Shown here: positions 8,599 through 16,387 of the stretch, in pieces
Numbering within the stretch: the stretch's first letter is position 1
Layout of the letters: each line of letters begins with the position of its first letter
NCBI GenBank assembly: GCA_944323475.1
Contig: CALUSQ010000001.1
Coordinates: 1 to 64,000, forward strand
Length of the DNA stretch: 64,000 nucleotides
DNA from: Candidatus Gastranaerophilales bacterium
GTDB taxonomy: Bacteria > Cyanobacteriota > Vampirovibrionia > Gastranaerophilales > Gastranaerophilaceae
Direction: 5' to 3'
Program-made: the position numbers and the translations under genes
The notes under the pieces: generated by a model
Told to the model about the DNA's origin: nothing
What the model saw: only the letters and a program-made list of their open reading frames with translations
Databases searched by the model: none

Positions 8599-9963
8599 TT
8601 AAAATACATTTGTTTTAGCAATATTTTTAAATTTAGTAATTGCACCTTGGAATAACAAGTCAATCGAACCCACAGAGCCATTTCTGTGTTTTGCAATAAT
8701 AACTTCAGCTTTACCACGATTTTCAGTATCTTCTTTGTTATAATATTCATCACGATAAATAAACATTACAATATCAGCGTCCTGCTCAATCGCTCCTGAT
8801 TCTCTCAAATCAGAAAGCATAGGACGTTTATCGGTACGCTGTTCTACCGCACGTGAAAGCTGAGACAAAGCAATAACAGGAACACTTAGTTCTCTTGCCA
8901 GCATTTTTAATCCTCTTGAAATACCAGAAATCTGCTGGTTTCTATCGTCTTTATTGCCTGTCCCTTCCATTAATTGCAAATAATCAATTACAACAAGTCC
9001 AAGATTTTTTTCTTCCATCGCTAATCTTCTGCACTTAGCGCGAATATCCATAACAGTTGCACCAGCAGCATCATCAATGTATATTGGAGCATCAGCAAAA
9101 AGATTCATAGCGTTAGTAAGCTTTTCCCAGTCTTTTGATTGCATATTACCTGTTTTTAATTTTTGACTATCAACCTCAGCTTCAGAGCATAGCATACGTT
9201 GAATAAGCTGTTCCTTCGGCATTTCAAGTGAAAATATAGCCACTGCTTTGTTTGCTCTAAGACCGACATTTTGAGCAATATTAAGAGCAAAAGCTGTTTT
9301 ACCCATTGATGGACGAGCTGCCAAAACAATCAAATCTGATTTTTGCAGACCGGATGTCATTGCATCTAAATCATAAAATCCTGTAGGGACTCCAATAAGT
9401 TCTTCACGGTGCTCATATCTGTATGAAATTTGCTCATAACTTGTGATAACTAAATCTTTGACTGAAATCAAATCAGTTGAAGCTTTTTTCTGTGCAATAT
9501 TAAAAATCAATTTTTCAGCATTATCAAGTGTAGCCTCTGTTGTTTGATTATCATATGCCATTTCTACAATTTCTGAGCCCGCATTAATTAGTTCTCTTTT
9601 AATCGCTTTTTCTTGAACTATTTTGGCATAATATTCAACGTTTGCTGTTGTAATTACATTGAGGACTAAATCATTTATGTATGCCCTTCCGCCAACAAGT
9701 TCTAATTTATTATCTTCATTTAATTTTTCAGATACAGTAACAATATCTATAGCTTGATTTCTTGAAAAAAGATCTATAATTGCAGAATATATTTGTTTGT
9801 TAGCAGGTTTATAAAAGCTTTCCGGACGGATAATATCAGCAATTTTGTTCAGACAAACCGGATTTGACAATACAGCTCCAAGAATAGCTTCTTCCGCATC
9901 TATATTTTGCGGTGGTAACTTTTGTATTTTTCCTTCAGATGATTTTACCAGACTGTTTGCCAA
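8599..9963 (-). CDS. dnaB: Replicative DNA helicase DnaB
   Basis: A 454-residue hexameric helicase. The N-terminal domain (about 17-120, PPQNIDAEEAILGAVL) precedes the RecA-like domain with Walker A ARPSMGKT at 216-223, Walker B-type VVIDYLQLM, the SQLSRAVEQR segment and the DLRESGAIEQDAD motif. It unwinds DNA ahead of the replisome. No intein or insertion interrupts it. The start is a TTG with GGAAGGA seven bases upstream. An overlapping ATG closer to the site is out of frame. Confidence 0.97.
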   Translation of the reverse strand: MANSLVKSSEGKIQKLPPQNIDAEEAILGAVLSNPVCLNKIADIIRPESFYKPANKQIYSAIIDLFSRNQAIDIVTVSEKLNEDNKLELVGGRAYINDLVLNVITTANVEYYAKIVQEKAIKRELINAGSEIVEMAYDNQTTEATLDNAEKLIFNIAQKKASTDLISVKDLVITSYEQISYRYEHREELIGVPTGFYDLDAMTSGLQKSDLIVLAARPSMGKTAFALNIAQNVGLRANKAVAIFSLEMPKEQLIQRMLCSEAEVDSQKLKTGNMQSKDWEKLTNAMNLFADAPIYIDDAAGATVMDIRAKCRRLAMEEKNLGLVVIDYLQLMEGTGNKDDRNQQISGISRGLKMLARELSVPVIALSQLSRAVEQRTDKRPMLSDLRESGAIEQDADIVMFIYRDEYYNKEDTENRGKAEVIIAKHRNGSVGSIDLLFQGAITKFKNIAKTNVF

Positions 9964-10123
9964 TTTTCATTCCTTCCTGAAAAACATTATATGTGAATAA
10001 AAAATTTTATTCATCAATTTTTATAAATATCTATCGATAACTTTACAAAAAATTAAACACACGGGTGTTGAAAAATATTAAAAACACATAAAAAATTATT
10101 ATAAGTAAAAAACAAGGAGTAAT

Positions 10124-10429
10124 ATGTTTAAAAAAATTATTAATCCTATTGAGGAACTAAATTACAGACAAGATGGAATTGATAATAAATATCTAATAAA
10201 TGATGGACATAGAGCAATAGGATTATTCGCTGCAATAGCAGGAATGATTGTACCTTCACAAATATCTCCACAAGATGTATTATTTTATGTATTAGAAGGT
10301 AAAATAGAAATATCTATGGAAGACAAAGTATTTGAACTTAAAAAAGAAGAATTAATTTTAATTCCAAAAACCAGCGCATTTTCAATAAATTTTATTGAAA
10401 ATTCAAAAATATTTACTACTAGATTATAA
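10124..10429 (+). CDS. Small cupin-fold protein
   Basis: A 101-residue protein that reads as a single cupin barrel: VPSQISPQDVLFYVLEGKIEISMEDKVFELKKEELILIPKTSAFSI has the strand order and the Gly of cupin motif 1 and the Pro of motif 2. The usual metal-binding histidines are absent, so it may bind a ligand without metal. AAGGAG precedes the ATG. A better-preserved cupin is encoded at 23028-23336. Confidence 0.65.
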   Translation: MFKKIINPIEELNYRQDGIDNKYLINDGHRAIGLFAAIAGMIVPSQISPQDVLFYVLEGKIEISMEDKVFELKKEELILIPKTSAFSINFIENSKIFTTRL

Positions 10430-10515
10430 TCTAGCAAAAAATCATAAATTTAGCCCAATACTCCATTAAATGAGGAGCAAATGGAAGATGTTTCTTGTGT
10501 CTTTTAAATATTTTT

Positions 10516-11283
10516 TTAAGCAATACATTCAGTCTCATGATTTAAGCCTCTCTCTTTTAATTGAACAAATTGAGCGAATAAATCTGTATAAACCAGATAA
10601 ACATAGAAAGATATAAAAGGTATTAATAATGCAAAAATTTGAGCATTAATTAATATACCTGTTAAAATCAAATGTATTATCGCCAAAAATAAACAATTCA
10701 CAACAAGAAGTACAAAATTTGAAATATTATCTTTCAAATGAAAACATGCTCTTTTAAAATCAAAGAATGAACTCATTTTCAAATCTACAACAAAATTAAG
10801 TGCTACCATTATATATAAAAACGTATAAATAATATGCATAATAACAAGAACAATTAGAAATGGTATTATTTCTTTACTTAAAGTCATAGGAGTAAAAAGC
10901 AACAATAATAAACCAAAACACAAAAATGGCAAAGAAAGCACAATACCACCAATATATGCATTTAATCCAACCTTGAGGTATTTGTCAAAATGCAGCCAAT
11001 CCGGTAATCCTTCTTTATCATGAATAACTCTGTTATGAATCGTTTTAAAAAAGTAACCTGTTACGGCAACAGAAACAACTATTGTAAACATTACAAATAA
11101 AGCCAATAAAAAATAATTTACAGGATCAAAAATCATTCTTCTAATACCTGGGAAAACATAAGCAAATGTTGGACAAAACAAAAGGAGCCCGCCTATTAAT
11201 AATGTTCTAATCCATTTGTCATTTTTTGGCACAAAAAACATTGCCTGCTTCAGACTAATACCCATTAGCATGCTCCTAAACAA
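10516..11283 (-). CDS. DUF4013-like polytopic membrane protein
   Basis: A 255-residue protein with about six membrane helices. It begins with a segment where WIRTLLIGGLLLFCPTF leads into the first helix, and later has LPDWLHFDKYLKVGLNAYIGG. This matches the pattern of DUF4013 proteins (W-K-IL-GG-L, then LP-W-D--FV-G---), whose function is unknown. A homologous but shorter protein is encoded just upstream at 11387-12025, so the pair probably arose by duplication. A long inverted repeat lies between them. Confidence 0.7.
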   Translation of the reverse strand: MFRSMLMGISLKQAMFFVPKNDKWIRTLLIGGLLLFCPTFAYVFPGIRRMIFDPVNYFLLALFVMFTIVVSVAVTGYFFKTIHNRVIHDKEGLPDWLHFDKYLKVGLNAYIGGIVLSLPFLCFGLLLLLFTPMTLSKEIIPFLIVLVIMHIIYTFLYIMVALNFVVDLKMSSFFDFKRACFHLKDNISNFVLLVVNCLFLAIIHLILTGILINAQIFALLIPFISFYVYLVYTDLFAQFVQLKERGLNHETECIA

Positions 11284-11294
11284 TTCTAAATAAT

Positions 11295-11343
11295 AAACAC
11301 ACTATCATTGTAGCACTTTTTTATATAAAATGATAGTGTGTTT
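11295..11343 (-). terminator. 15-bp inverted repeat, probable terminator or attenuator
   Basis: AAACACACTATCATT (11295-11309) pairs perfectly with its complement at 11329-11343 around a 19-base loop. On the minus strand the stem is followed by TTTATTATTT. It lies between two tandem minus-strand membrane-protein genes, so it may end transcription after the first or limit expression of the second. Confidence 0.6.
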
Positions 11344-11386
11344 TATATGTTTTTTTAAATAAAATTTTAATTTATAAATCTGATAA

Positions 11387-12025
11387 TTAAATCTGTGATT
11401 TAATCTCTTCTAACTTTGGTGCTTCAGCAGCAAACTGACCAACCAGATTGTATACTGTCAGCAACAAAGCATAAGAAATAAATGGAAGTAATACAACTGT
11501 CACAATCAAAAGACAAGAAATAGCGAATAAAACAGCATAAACAATATATATTATAACCATATTGATAATTAAAGAAATTGTACCTGCTGTATTATCTTTA
11601 AATAATTTAATCAATCTTGAAAAATCAACCATTGATAATATTTTTTCATCCATTGCAAAACTTGCCAACATAATCATTCCTAAAAATCCTGCAAGAACTT
11701 CTATTACAAGAATCAAAAATGAGAGCAAAGCACCGGATTTGCTTAAACATAAAGTTAATGCAAATACTAAAATTACAAAAGGTAAAGCAAACAATATTGA
11801 ACCAACAAAAAGCTTAAACCCAAGAACAAATAAAGAACCCATATCATTGTATTCCGGTAATTTATCTTCCTTGTTAATAAAATTTTGCAAAGCTTTAACT
11901 AAATAACCTAATGTAATAAAGTTTGCGAAAGGAATACAAAATAAAATTGCACCAATAATCAACTTTACAACCCAATTTTGAGCCAAAGTAGGTGCCTTAA
12001 GTGCTTTAACTAAATCTAAACTCAT
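11387..12025 (-). CDS. DUF4013 family membrane protein
   Basis: A 212-residue protein with about five to six hydrophobic helices. The N-terminal LKAPTLAQNWVVKLIIGAIL, then ITLGYLVKALQNF and LPEYNDMGSLFVLGFKLFVG, follow the DUF4013 pattern closely (W-K-IIGA-L, GY----L, LPE--D-G-LF--G-K). The family's role is not known; polytopic membrane proteins of this size may be permease-like or help in membrane assembly. ribH lies upstream on the same strand after a 43-base gap. Confidence 0.75.
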   Translation of the reverse strand: MSLDLVKALKAPTLAQNWVVKLIIGAILFCIPFANFITLGYLVKALQNFINKEDKLPEYNDMGSLFVLGFKLFVGSILFALPFVILVFALTLCLSKSGALLSFLILVIEVLAGFLGMIMLASFAMDEKILSMVDFSRLIKLFKDNTAGTISLIINMVIIYIVYAVLFAISCLLIVTVVLLPFISYALLLTVYNLVGQFAAEAPKLEEIKSQI

Positions 12026-12068
12026 ACAAAAACTCCTAATATAACTACTTTTTGCTAATATTAAATTT

Positions 12069-12533
12069 TTATATAAGTTTTGTCAAGTTAGCCATTTCTA
12101 TAGCAGTTTTTGCCGCTTCTGAACCTTTGTTTCCTGCTTTTGTTCCTGCACGTTCAATAGCTTGTTCTAAATTATCAGTAGTTAAAACACCAAAAATAAC
12201 AGGAATTTCTGTTTCCAATGATACGTGAGCTATACCTTTTGAAACCTCAGCAGCAACAAATTCATAATGATCTGTCGAACCTTTTATAACAGCACCTAGT
12301 GTAATTATCGCATTGTATTTGCCTGTTTTTGCTGCTTTCTTAGCAATTACAGGAATTTCAAAAGCACCCGGAGTCCATATGACATCGATGGTTTCTTCTT
12401 TTACGCCGTGTCTTACAAGTTCATCAACAGCTCCAGATAGCAATTTTGAGCCAATAAATTCATTAAATCTGGAAACAATTATGCAAAATTTTTCTCCACT
12501 TGTAGTGAAATTACCTTGTATTACATTAGTCAT
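12069..12533 (-). CDS. ribH: 6,7-dimethyl-8-ribityllumazine synthase
   Basis: A 154-residue lumazine synthase of normal length. [22 protein letters not shown], the [14 protein letters not shown] active-site segment with its His, and [11 protein letters not shown] are all present. It condenses 5-amino-6-ribitylaminouracil with 3,4-dihydroxy-2-butanone 4-phosphate, the penultimate riboflavin step. The other rib genes are not in this window apart from ribF at 12808, and no FMN riboswitch is visible upstream. Confidence 0.96.
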   Translation of the reverse strand: MTNVIQGNFTTSGEKFCIIVSRFNEFIGSKLLSGAVDELVRHGVKEETIDVIWTPGAFEIPVIAKKAAKTGKYNAIITLGAVIKGSTDHYEFVAAEVSKGIAHVSLETEIPVIFGVLTTDNLEQAIERAGTKAGNKGSEAAKTAIEMANLTKLI

Positions 12534-12704
12534 AATATACTCCTATAAAATTATCTTTACTAAATCTTACAATATAAATAATTGTATTTAAAGAAATATT
12601 ACCTCTTTTTTACAAATTGCCCCAAATTTATTCAATCGGGTAATTTGATTGTTCAAAGATTCATAACAAAATTGAAAATGTAAAAATCATCTATTGGAGA
12701 AAAA

Positions 12705-12803
12705 ATGAAACATCTACAGAGAAACCCAAGGTTTTTTCTTAGTGCTGCATATATGTCTTTAATTTACTGTATTCTTGTAGCTTGTGTAACAAAAATCTTA
12801 TAA
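12705..12803 (+). CDS. 32-residue single-helix membrane microprotein
   Basis: An ATG at 12705 opens 32 codons ending in TAA at 12801-12803, with GGAG at 12696-12699. The product starts MKHLQRNPRFF and continues into one hydrophobic helix (about 11-29). It occupies the gap between divergent ribH and ribF and is oriented opposite to both. The good ribosome-binding site and clean membrane segment favour a real gene, but such a short frame could occur by chance. No family is recognised. Confidence 0.45.
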   Translation: MKHLQRNPRFFLSAAYMSLIYCILVACVTKIL

Positions 12804-12807
12804 TTGC

Positions 12808-13731
12808 CTACAATTTATTCTTCTCAAAAAATTCTAATGCAAAATTTTCATCTCTTACCAATTGTGACTTTAAATCAGGTAAAGATGCAAACTTTTGCTC
12901 ATCCCTAATTTTTTTTATAAATGAAATTTTTATGTCTTTATCGTAAATATTTTCATTAAAATCAATTAAATAAGTTTCAAGCAAAAGAGAATGTTCTGTG
13001 TCAATTGTAGGTCTAAACCCAAGATTCACAATAGAATGATAAGTTTTTCCATCAATTTCTGTATATGCAGCATATACACCTTTAGATAATTTTATAATAT
13101 CTTTAGGATATTTAATATTTGCTGTAGGAAATGAAAGAGTCCTGCCTATGCGGTTTCCAGTTATTACTCTGCCTTTAATATAAAAATATGAACCTAATAA
13201 ATCCGGCAACAATTCTGTTTCACCAACAGAAATCATCTGCCTGATTTTAGTACTACTAATTAATGTATTATTAAAAGTTATAGGAGGTATTTCATAAAAT
13301 TTATACCCAAATTCATCCTGATAAAAACGCAAAAAAGAAGCATCTCCCTGCTTGTTTGCACCAAAATAATGATTGAAACCTGTCGTTATAAATTGGGGAC
13401 TAAAATTCTTTATAATTATATTTTTCAAATAATCAATGGCAATTATATCTGCAATATTTTCGTCAAAATCCAGCACATAAACATAATCAATACCTTGCTG
13501 TTCAAACATTTTTAATCTGTCTTCAAACGAAATAATGTACTGTGGTGTTCTATTTTGAAGATAACAAAGAGGATGTTCTTTAAATGTTATCACAGCAGAT
13601 TTAATAGAATTTTGCTTTGCTAAATTAACAGCATTTTTCAAAACAACTTTGTGACCTTGATGTACCCCGTCAAAAAAGCCAAGGCACAAAGATAAATTAG
13701 GGTTATTATTCAACTCGAAAAATACTTGCAT
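12808..13731 (-). CDS. ribF: Bifunctional riboflavin kinase/FAD synthetase
   Basis: A 307-residue RibF. The N-terminal FMN adenylyltransferase domain has GFFDGVHQGHK and SSTKIR; the C-terminal riboflavin kinase domain has GNRIGRTLSFPTANI, containing the PTAN motif. It makes FMN and then FAD from riboflavin. The second in-frame ATG (13731) is preferred to the one at 13737. There is no Shine-Dalgarno, but TTGAAA (13761-13766), 17 bases, TAATAT (13738-13743) and six bases precede it. That places the transcript start at the codon, so the mRNA is probably leaderless. Confidence 0.94.
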   Translation of the reverse strand: MQVFFELNNNPNLSLCLGFFDGVHQGHKVVLKNAVNLAKQNSIKSAVITFKEHPLCYLQNRTPQYIISFEDRLKMFEQQGIDYVYVLDFDENIADIIAIDYLKNIIIKNFSPQFITTGFNHYFGANKQGDASFLRFYQDEFGYKFYEIPPITFNNTLISSTKIRQMISVGETELLPDLLGSYFYIKGRVITGNRIGRTLSFPTANIKYPKDIIKLSKGVYAAYTEIDGKTYHSIVNLGFRPTIDTEHSLLLETYLIDFNENIYDKDIKISFIKKIRDEQKFASLPDLKSQLVRDENFALEFFEKNKL

Positions 13732-13737
13732 AGTCAT

Positions 13738-13766
13738 ATATTATTTAATTTTAAGTATATTTTCAA
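13738..13766 (-). promoter_or_regulatory. ribF promoter, leaderless arrangement
   Basis: On the minus strand TTGAAA (13761-13766) and TAATAT (13738-13743) are 17 bases apart. The ATG at 13731 begins seven bases after the -10 hexamer, where transcription normally starts. Confidence 0.6.
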
Positions 13767-13914
13767 TATTTTTTTATATTGTTACAATCAAATAATTTAT
13801 TATTATAAAAAAAACATTATAATAAGTATAAAACAGTAAATATAATTAGCAAAAAATTTTATATTCATGTTTAAAATAAATTAGTCACTATATTTAGACA
13901 AGGAGAGATAAAAA

Positions 13915-14778
13915 ATGCAGCTAAACTCAGTTAATTTGATGGATGTTATGAAACAAAAACATCCAATGACTACAAATGAAAATAAAAAATCTATAACTGA
14001 AAACAAGCCGGCTGTTTCAACAAACAACAAATCAAAACTTCCATATGTAACCGGTGCTGTTATTTTAGCTGGACTTGGTATATGGGGCGGTAACAAATTA
14101 TACAAATCTATAAAAAACACTAAACTAGCAAAAAATACACAACAAGAATTTACGGAAAATATTGATAATATTTCTCAAAATATAAAAGAAAACATAGAAC
14201 AAGTAAAAGAAACTATAAAAAGTGAAATAGAAAATACTATTTCTAAAGGAACTGATAAGAAAAAAATTAACGCACAAGTCAGAGAAAGACTTCTAAATAT
14301 TACTGATGCACTTGAAAAAGCAGGTAACAGAAGAAAAGATTTTTATGCAATGTATGATTTTGGAATTGGCAGCGAAGGACTTAGAATTATAGAAGAAAAT
14401 ACCCACAATGGTTTTGTGAATGTTCCTGTACTTGAAAAAGTTGCGAGAGATTTTATTGCAGACAAAAACAGGAATAACTCAATAATCCAAGCTTGCTCCT
14501 TATTAGAAGAAACTTATACAAGAGCCTACGACAATATAATCAATAACTATGCAGTAGGAGGATTGGGCAACATTTACAATCGTATTACAAAAGAATCAAC
14601 AGCTCTTTTTGAAGTATATGAAAAGCTTCCTCGAGAAGAAGCTCTATTCAGAATTTTTAATTTTAGTAATAGAAAATTAGGTTCTGACTCTCTCACAAGA
14701 ATAGGAATGCAGGCAGAAGAATTTAGAGCAAAAACAGTTGCTGCTTTTAAAGAATATCTGCAAAAAAAGCATGGTTAA
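13915..14778 (+). CDS. Membrane-anchored coiled-coil protein, unknown
   Basis: A 287-residue protein. The first 40 residues are polar and disordered-looking, followed by one membrane helix (about 42-62, PYVTGAVILAGLGIWGG). A strongly charged coiled coil comes next (about 75-135, repeats of ENI-Q--KE). A helical C-terminal domain (about 140-287) contains the segments YAMYDFGIGSEGL and YAVGGLGNIYNRIT. I recognise no family; the layout suggests a lineage-specific structural or scaffold protein. AAGGAGA precedes the ATG. Confidence 0.7.
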   Translation: MQLNSVNLMDVMKQKHPMTTNENKKSITENKPAVSTNNKSKLPYVTGAVILAGLGIWGGNKLYKSIKNTKLAKNTQQEFTENIDNISQNIKENIEQVKETIKSEIENTISKGTDKKKINAQVRERLLNITDALEKAGNRRKDFYAMYDFGIGSEGLRIIEENTHNGFVNVPVLEKVARDFIADKNRNNSIIQACSLLEETYTRAYDNIINNYAVGGLGNIYNRITKESTALFEVYEKLPREEALFRIFNFSNRKLGSDSLTRIGMQAEEFRAKTVAAFKEYLQKKHG

Positions 14779-14892
14779 AAAGTAGCAAACTTCAAATTGA
14801 TTGTTTTTTAAGTATTAACGCAAATACTTACTAATATTGAATTTTTGGGGATTTAATTTGCTTAATATTCATTAACAAATCAGCAGATATAT

Positions 14893-15012
14893 TTGCATAA
14901 TATTAAAAAAAGTGTTATAATTATAATGTTATTAATGTTTCGGCTAGTGTAAAAACCTTACGAGGGTTGGGATGTAAAATCGAAAGAGATTACAAAACCC
15001 CTCGTTTTTTTT
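14893..15012 (+). ncRNA. Probable small RNA with own promoter and terminator
   Basis: TTGCAT (14893-14898), 17 bases and TATAAT (14916-14921) form a near-consensus promoter. An intrinsic terminator follows about 40 bases after the expected start: ACGAGGGTT (14960-14968) pairs with AACCCCTCGT (14996-15005) with one bulged C, then eight Ts. Inside it a TGTAA/TTACA stem is closed by a GAAA-containing loop. No open frame with a ribosome-binding site lies between. The RNA would be about 85 nt, starting near 14928. I recognise no known riboswitch or sRNA family. Confidence 0.5.
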
Positions 15013-15048
15013 GTCTTATTCTATGTCAAATTTATTTTAAATTTTCTG

Positions 15049-15134
15049 TTGCTAAAACACAAAAAATTTCTTATAATATAGTAGAAAGGTTATTAATTTA
15101 AGTATCTCATAATTAAGTTTGAGGTACTTTTTTT
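15049..15134 (+). ncRNA. Second probable small RNA in tandem
   Basis: TTGCTA (15049-15054), 17 bases and TATAAT (15072-15077) form a second strong promoter right after the first unit's terminator. AAGTATCTCA (15100-15109) pairs with TGAGGTACTT (15120-15129), followed by a T-run. The transcript would be only about 50 nt and has no convincing coding frame. It could alternatively be an attenuated leader of the gene at 15213. Confidence 0.45.
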
Positions 15135-15212
15135 ATTTTAAACAATAATTTTTATCATAAAATTTACCTTTTAATGATTTACAATTGTTGTATTTTAGCT
15201 AATAATAATTAA

Positions 15213-15935
15213 ATGTACAAACATTGCCAACTATTTCTAATTTTTATATTGTTTTCTATTTGTCCTCCTGTATTTGCACAACAAACAATAATTTCTGTAC
15301 CATCATCAGATATTCTGCCTGCTGGAGAAGTAATCTTAAAACAATCAAATAAATTTTCACCTTTTGGTAACGGATTTGTTTCATTAACCCCTCAAGCAAT
15401 TATTGGGACAGGGAAAGGTACAGAAATATCAGTTGGAGCCGGAACAACAATTGAAGACCAAACAAATGTAAAACTAAATCTTACAGCAAAAAAAGTTTTT
15501 AAACTTGGAAAAGCAACAAGATTTACAGTCGGAGGAACTTTAACACCTTCTTTAACAGAAGGTAAAAATCCAGACAGCATGATATATGCACACAGCTCAT
15601 TCCTTATTAAAGAAACAAGGACAACAATTACCGCAGGAGGCTTTGTCGGAGGTAAAGGAGAAATGCCATCATTGACAGGTGTAATGCTTGGTATTGACCA
15701 AACAATAATACCAAACAAATTACGTATAGTTGCTGATTGGATATCAAGAGATGAATCTTGGGGTGCTTTTGCTGCCGGCTTCAAAATAAGACCGGAGCCA
15801 ACAACATCTATAACCACTGCGGTAATTGTCCCAAATAACAATGAAGATAGGGTTGCGTTTTCTATATCTTTATCTAAATATATAGGAAAAGTTATACCAG
15901 AAAGAATTAAAGAAGATCAAAGTGATAGCTTATAA
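15213..15935 (+). CDS. Exported beta-rich, outer-membrane-barrel-like protein
   Basis: A 240-residue protein with a signal peptide (cleavage near PPVFA at 18-22). The mature sequence alternates short hydrophobic and polar stretches with many Gly and Thr (GKGTEISVGAGTTIE, KLGKATRFTVGGTLTPS, AFAAGFKIRPEP), as expected of an outer-membrane beta barrel of about ten to twelve strands. No named family is recognised. No Shine-Dalgarno is seen. TTTACA (15178-15183), 16 bases, TAATAA (15200-15205) and seven bases precede the ATG, so it may be leaderless. Confidence 0.65.
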   Translation: MYKHCQLFLIFILFSICPPVFAQQTIISVPSSDILPAGEVILKQSNKFSPFGNGFVSLTPQAIIGTGKGTEISVGAGTTIEDQTNVKLNLTAKKVFKLGKATRFTVGGTLTPSLTEGKNPDSMIYAHSSFLIKETRTTITAGGFVGGKGEMPSLTGVMLGIDQTIIPNKLRIVADWISRDESWGAFAAGFKIRPEPTTSITTAVIVPNNNEDRVAFSISLSKYIGKVIPERIKEDQSDSL

Positions 15936-15953
15936 TGAAGATTGGAGTTTAAT

Positions 15954-16376
15954 ATGAAAAAGATTTTGATTTCATTAACAATTCTATTTTCCACAATTTT
16001 AATGTCTTACTATGCATATGCAGAAAATTGTAAATTTGATCCAAATAAAAAAGACTATTCTGGAGCAGATTTAGAAGAATATGATTTCTCTGGAATGAAT
16101 CTTGAAGGTTTTAACTTTGAAAATGCAAAACTTGATGATACAAACTTTAAAAATGCGAATTTAAAAAATGCAAATTTTAAAGGAGCCGATATTGAAAAAG
16201 CTAATTTTGAAAATGCAAATTTAGAAAATGCATCATTTGAAAATGCAGACTTAGAAGAATCTTCACTTAAAAACGCAAATATAAAAAATACTTGCTTCAA
16301 AAACACAGAACTGGAATATGCAATCTGGGTAAACGGTAAAGTATGCGGAGCCGGTTCTGTAGGTTCCTGCTGGTAG
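15954..16376 (+). CDS. Exported pentapeptide-repeat protein
   Basis: A 140-residue protein with a signal peptide (about 1-23, ending YAYA). From about residue 40 to 125 it consists of tandem pentapeptides of the A(N/D)LxxxxF type, such as ANLKNANFKGADIEKANFEN, which fold into a right-handed quadrilateral beta helix. Cysteines near both ends of the mature protein may form disulfides. Secreted pentapeptide proteins have no uniform function. GGAG lies six bases before the ATG at 15954, which rules out the TTG twelve bases upstream. The gene follows 15213-15935 after 18 bases and is probably cotranscribed. Confidence 0.85.
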   Translation: MKKILISLTILFSTILMSYYAYAENCKFDPNKKDYSGADLEEYDFSGMNLEGFNFENAKLDDTNFKNANLKNANFKGADIEKANFENANLENASFENADLEESSLKNANIKNTCFKNTELEYAIWVNGKVCGAGSVGSCW

Positions 16377-16387
16377 CACAGCTGTTT

